Source: Methanomicrobiaceae archaeon (GTDB lineage Archaea > Halobacteriota > Methanomicrobia > Methanomicrobiales > Methanomicrobiaceae). From it: a stretch of DNA of 5,176 bases. The stretch is taken from positions 1 through 5,176 of the forward strand of contig DAOVRB010000107.1 of the NCBI GenBank assembly GCA_030628325.1. The letters are read 5' to 3'. Position 1 is the first letter of the stretch, and each line of letters begins with the position of its first letter. A model generated the notes under the pieces. That model saw only the letters and a program-made list of their open reading frames with translations, ran no database searches and was not told the DNA's origin. Of this stretch, positions 5,066 to 5,176 are shown in pieces. The translations under genes were made by a program, and so were the position numbers.

Positions 5066-5176
5066 ATGAAGTCTGAAAAGCGTGTAATTACCGGAAAATC
5101 TGTCAGAGTGGGAGGACGTACTATAACACCTGTGGTTGAGATGTCTCTTCTGCTGCATGACACAGGTGGGGTAATA
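5066..5176 (+). CDS. Third operon gene, 5' part only (37 codons), unrecognised
   Basis: An ATG at 5066 opens a frame that stays open to the window edge. It begins 4 bases after the DUF2953 stop and is preceded by a G-rich ribosome binding site (G6 at 5052-5057, then AAAGG). The visible part starts MKSEKRVITGKSVRVGGRTI and continues TPVVEMSLLLHDTGGVI. It has no signal peptide or membrane segment so far. The run of short beta-like stretches with Gly and the TPVVE motif is faintly like the IPV opening of YtfJ-type proteins, but this is too little to assign a family. Tight spacing shows it is translated with the DUF2953 gene, making it a candidate third component. The end lies outside the window. 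Confidence 0.7.
   Translation, partial: MKSEKRVITGKSVRVGGRTITPVVEMSLLLHDTGGVI

Noticed and set aside
4882..5163. 93-codon minus-strand frame across the DUF2953 end and third gene
   Set aside because: It is antisense to a conserved domain and to a tightly spaced downstream gene start, with no signal of its own.

Overview
The window looks like chromosomal DNA of a methanogenic archaeon, most likely of the Methanomicrobiales. This is inferred from archaeal-style TATA boxes just upstream of genes, a mix of Shine-Dalgarno-led and apparently leaderless starts, moderate G+C, a HAE3-type RND exporter, and a YtfJ/DUF2953 gene pair. The lineage call rests on family recognition and was not checked by a search.

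All intact genes lie on the + strand. Left (82-2603): an unrecognised 75-aa acidic protein overlaps by four bases (ATGA) the start of a 765-aa, 12-helix RND-superfamily exporter, giving a translationally coupled two-gene unit. Middle (2587-3026): about 420 bases without an intact gene. On the minus strand, part of it is a start-less open frame that reads as the C-terminal piece of a decayed IS4-superfamily (IS1634-like) transposase, abutting the 3' end of the exporter gene. Next (3027-3800): a stand-alone membrane protein of the YdjM/DUF457 metal-dependent-hydrolase-like family, probably read from a leaderless mRNA, with a purine- and G-rich tail.

Right (3940-5176): a probable operon of a YtfJ/GerW-family cytosolic protein, a DUF2953 protein with one N-terminal membrane anchor, and the first 37 codons of a third, unrecognised gene that runs off the window. 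The YtfJ + DUF2953 pairing matches ytfJ-ytfI of spore-forming Bacillus, but the host is presumably a non-sporulating archaeon. The shared job is therefore probably an older, envelope-related one, and this operon is the most interesting part of the window. Three dyad symmetries surround its first gene: one across the predicted transcription start, one at the end of the coding sequence, and a perfect 12-bp palindrome before the DUF2953 start.

No RNA genes, CRISPR arrays, intact mobile elements or replication origins were seen.
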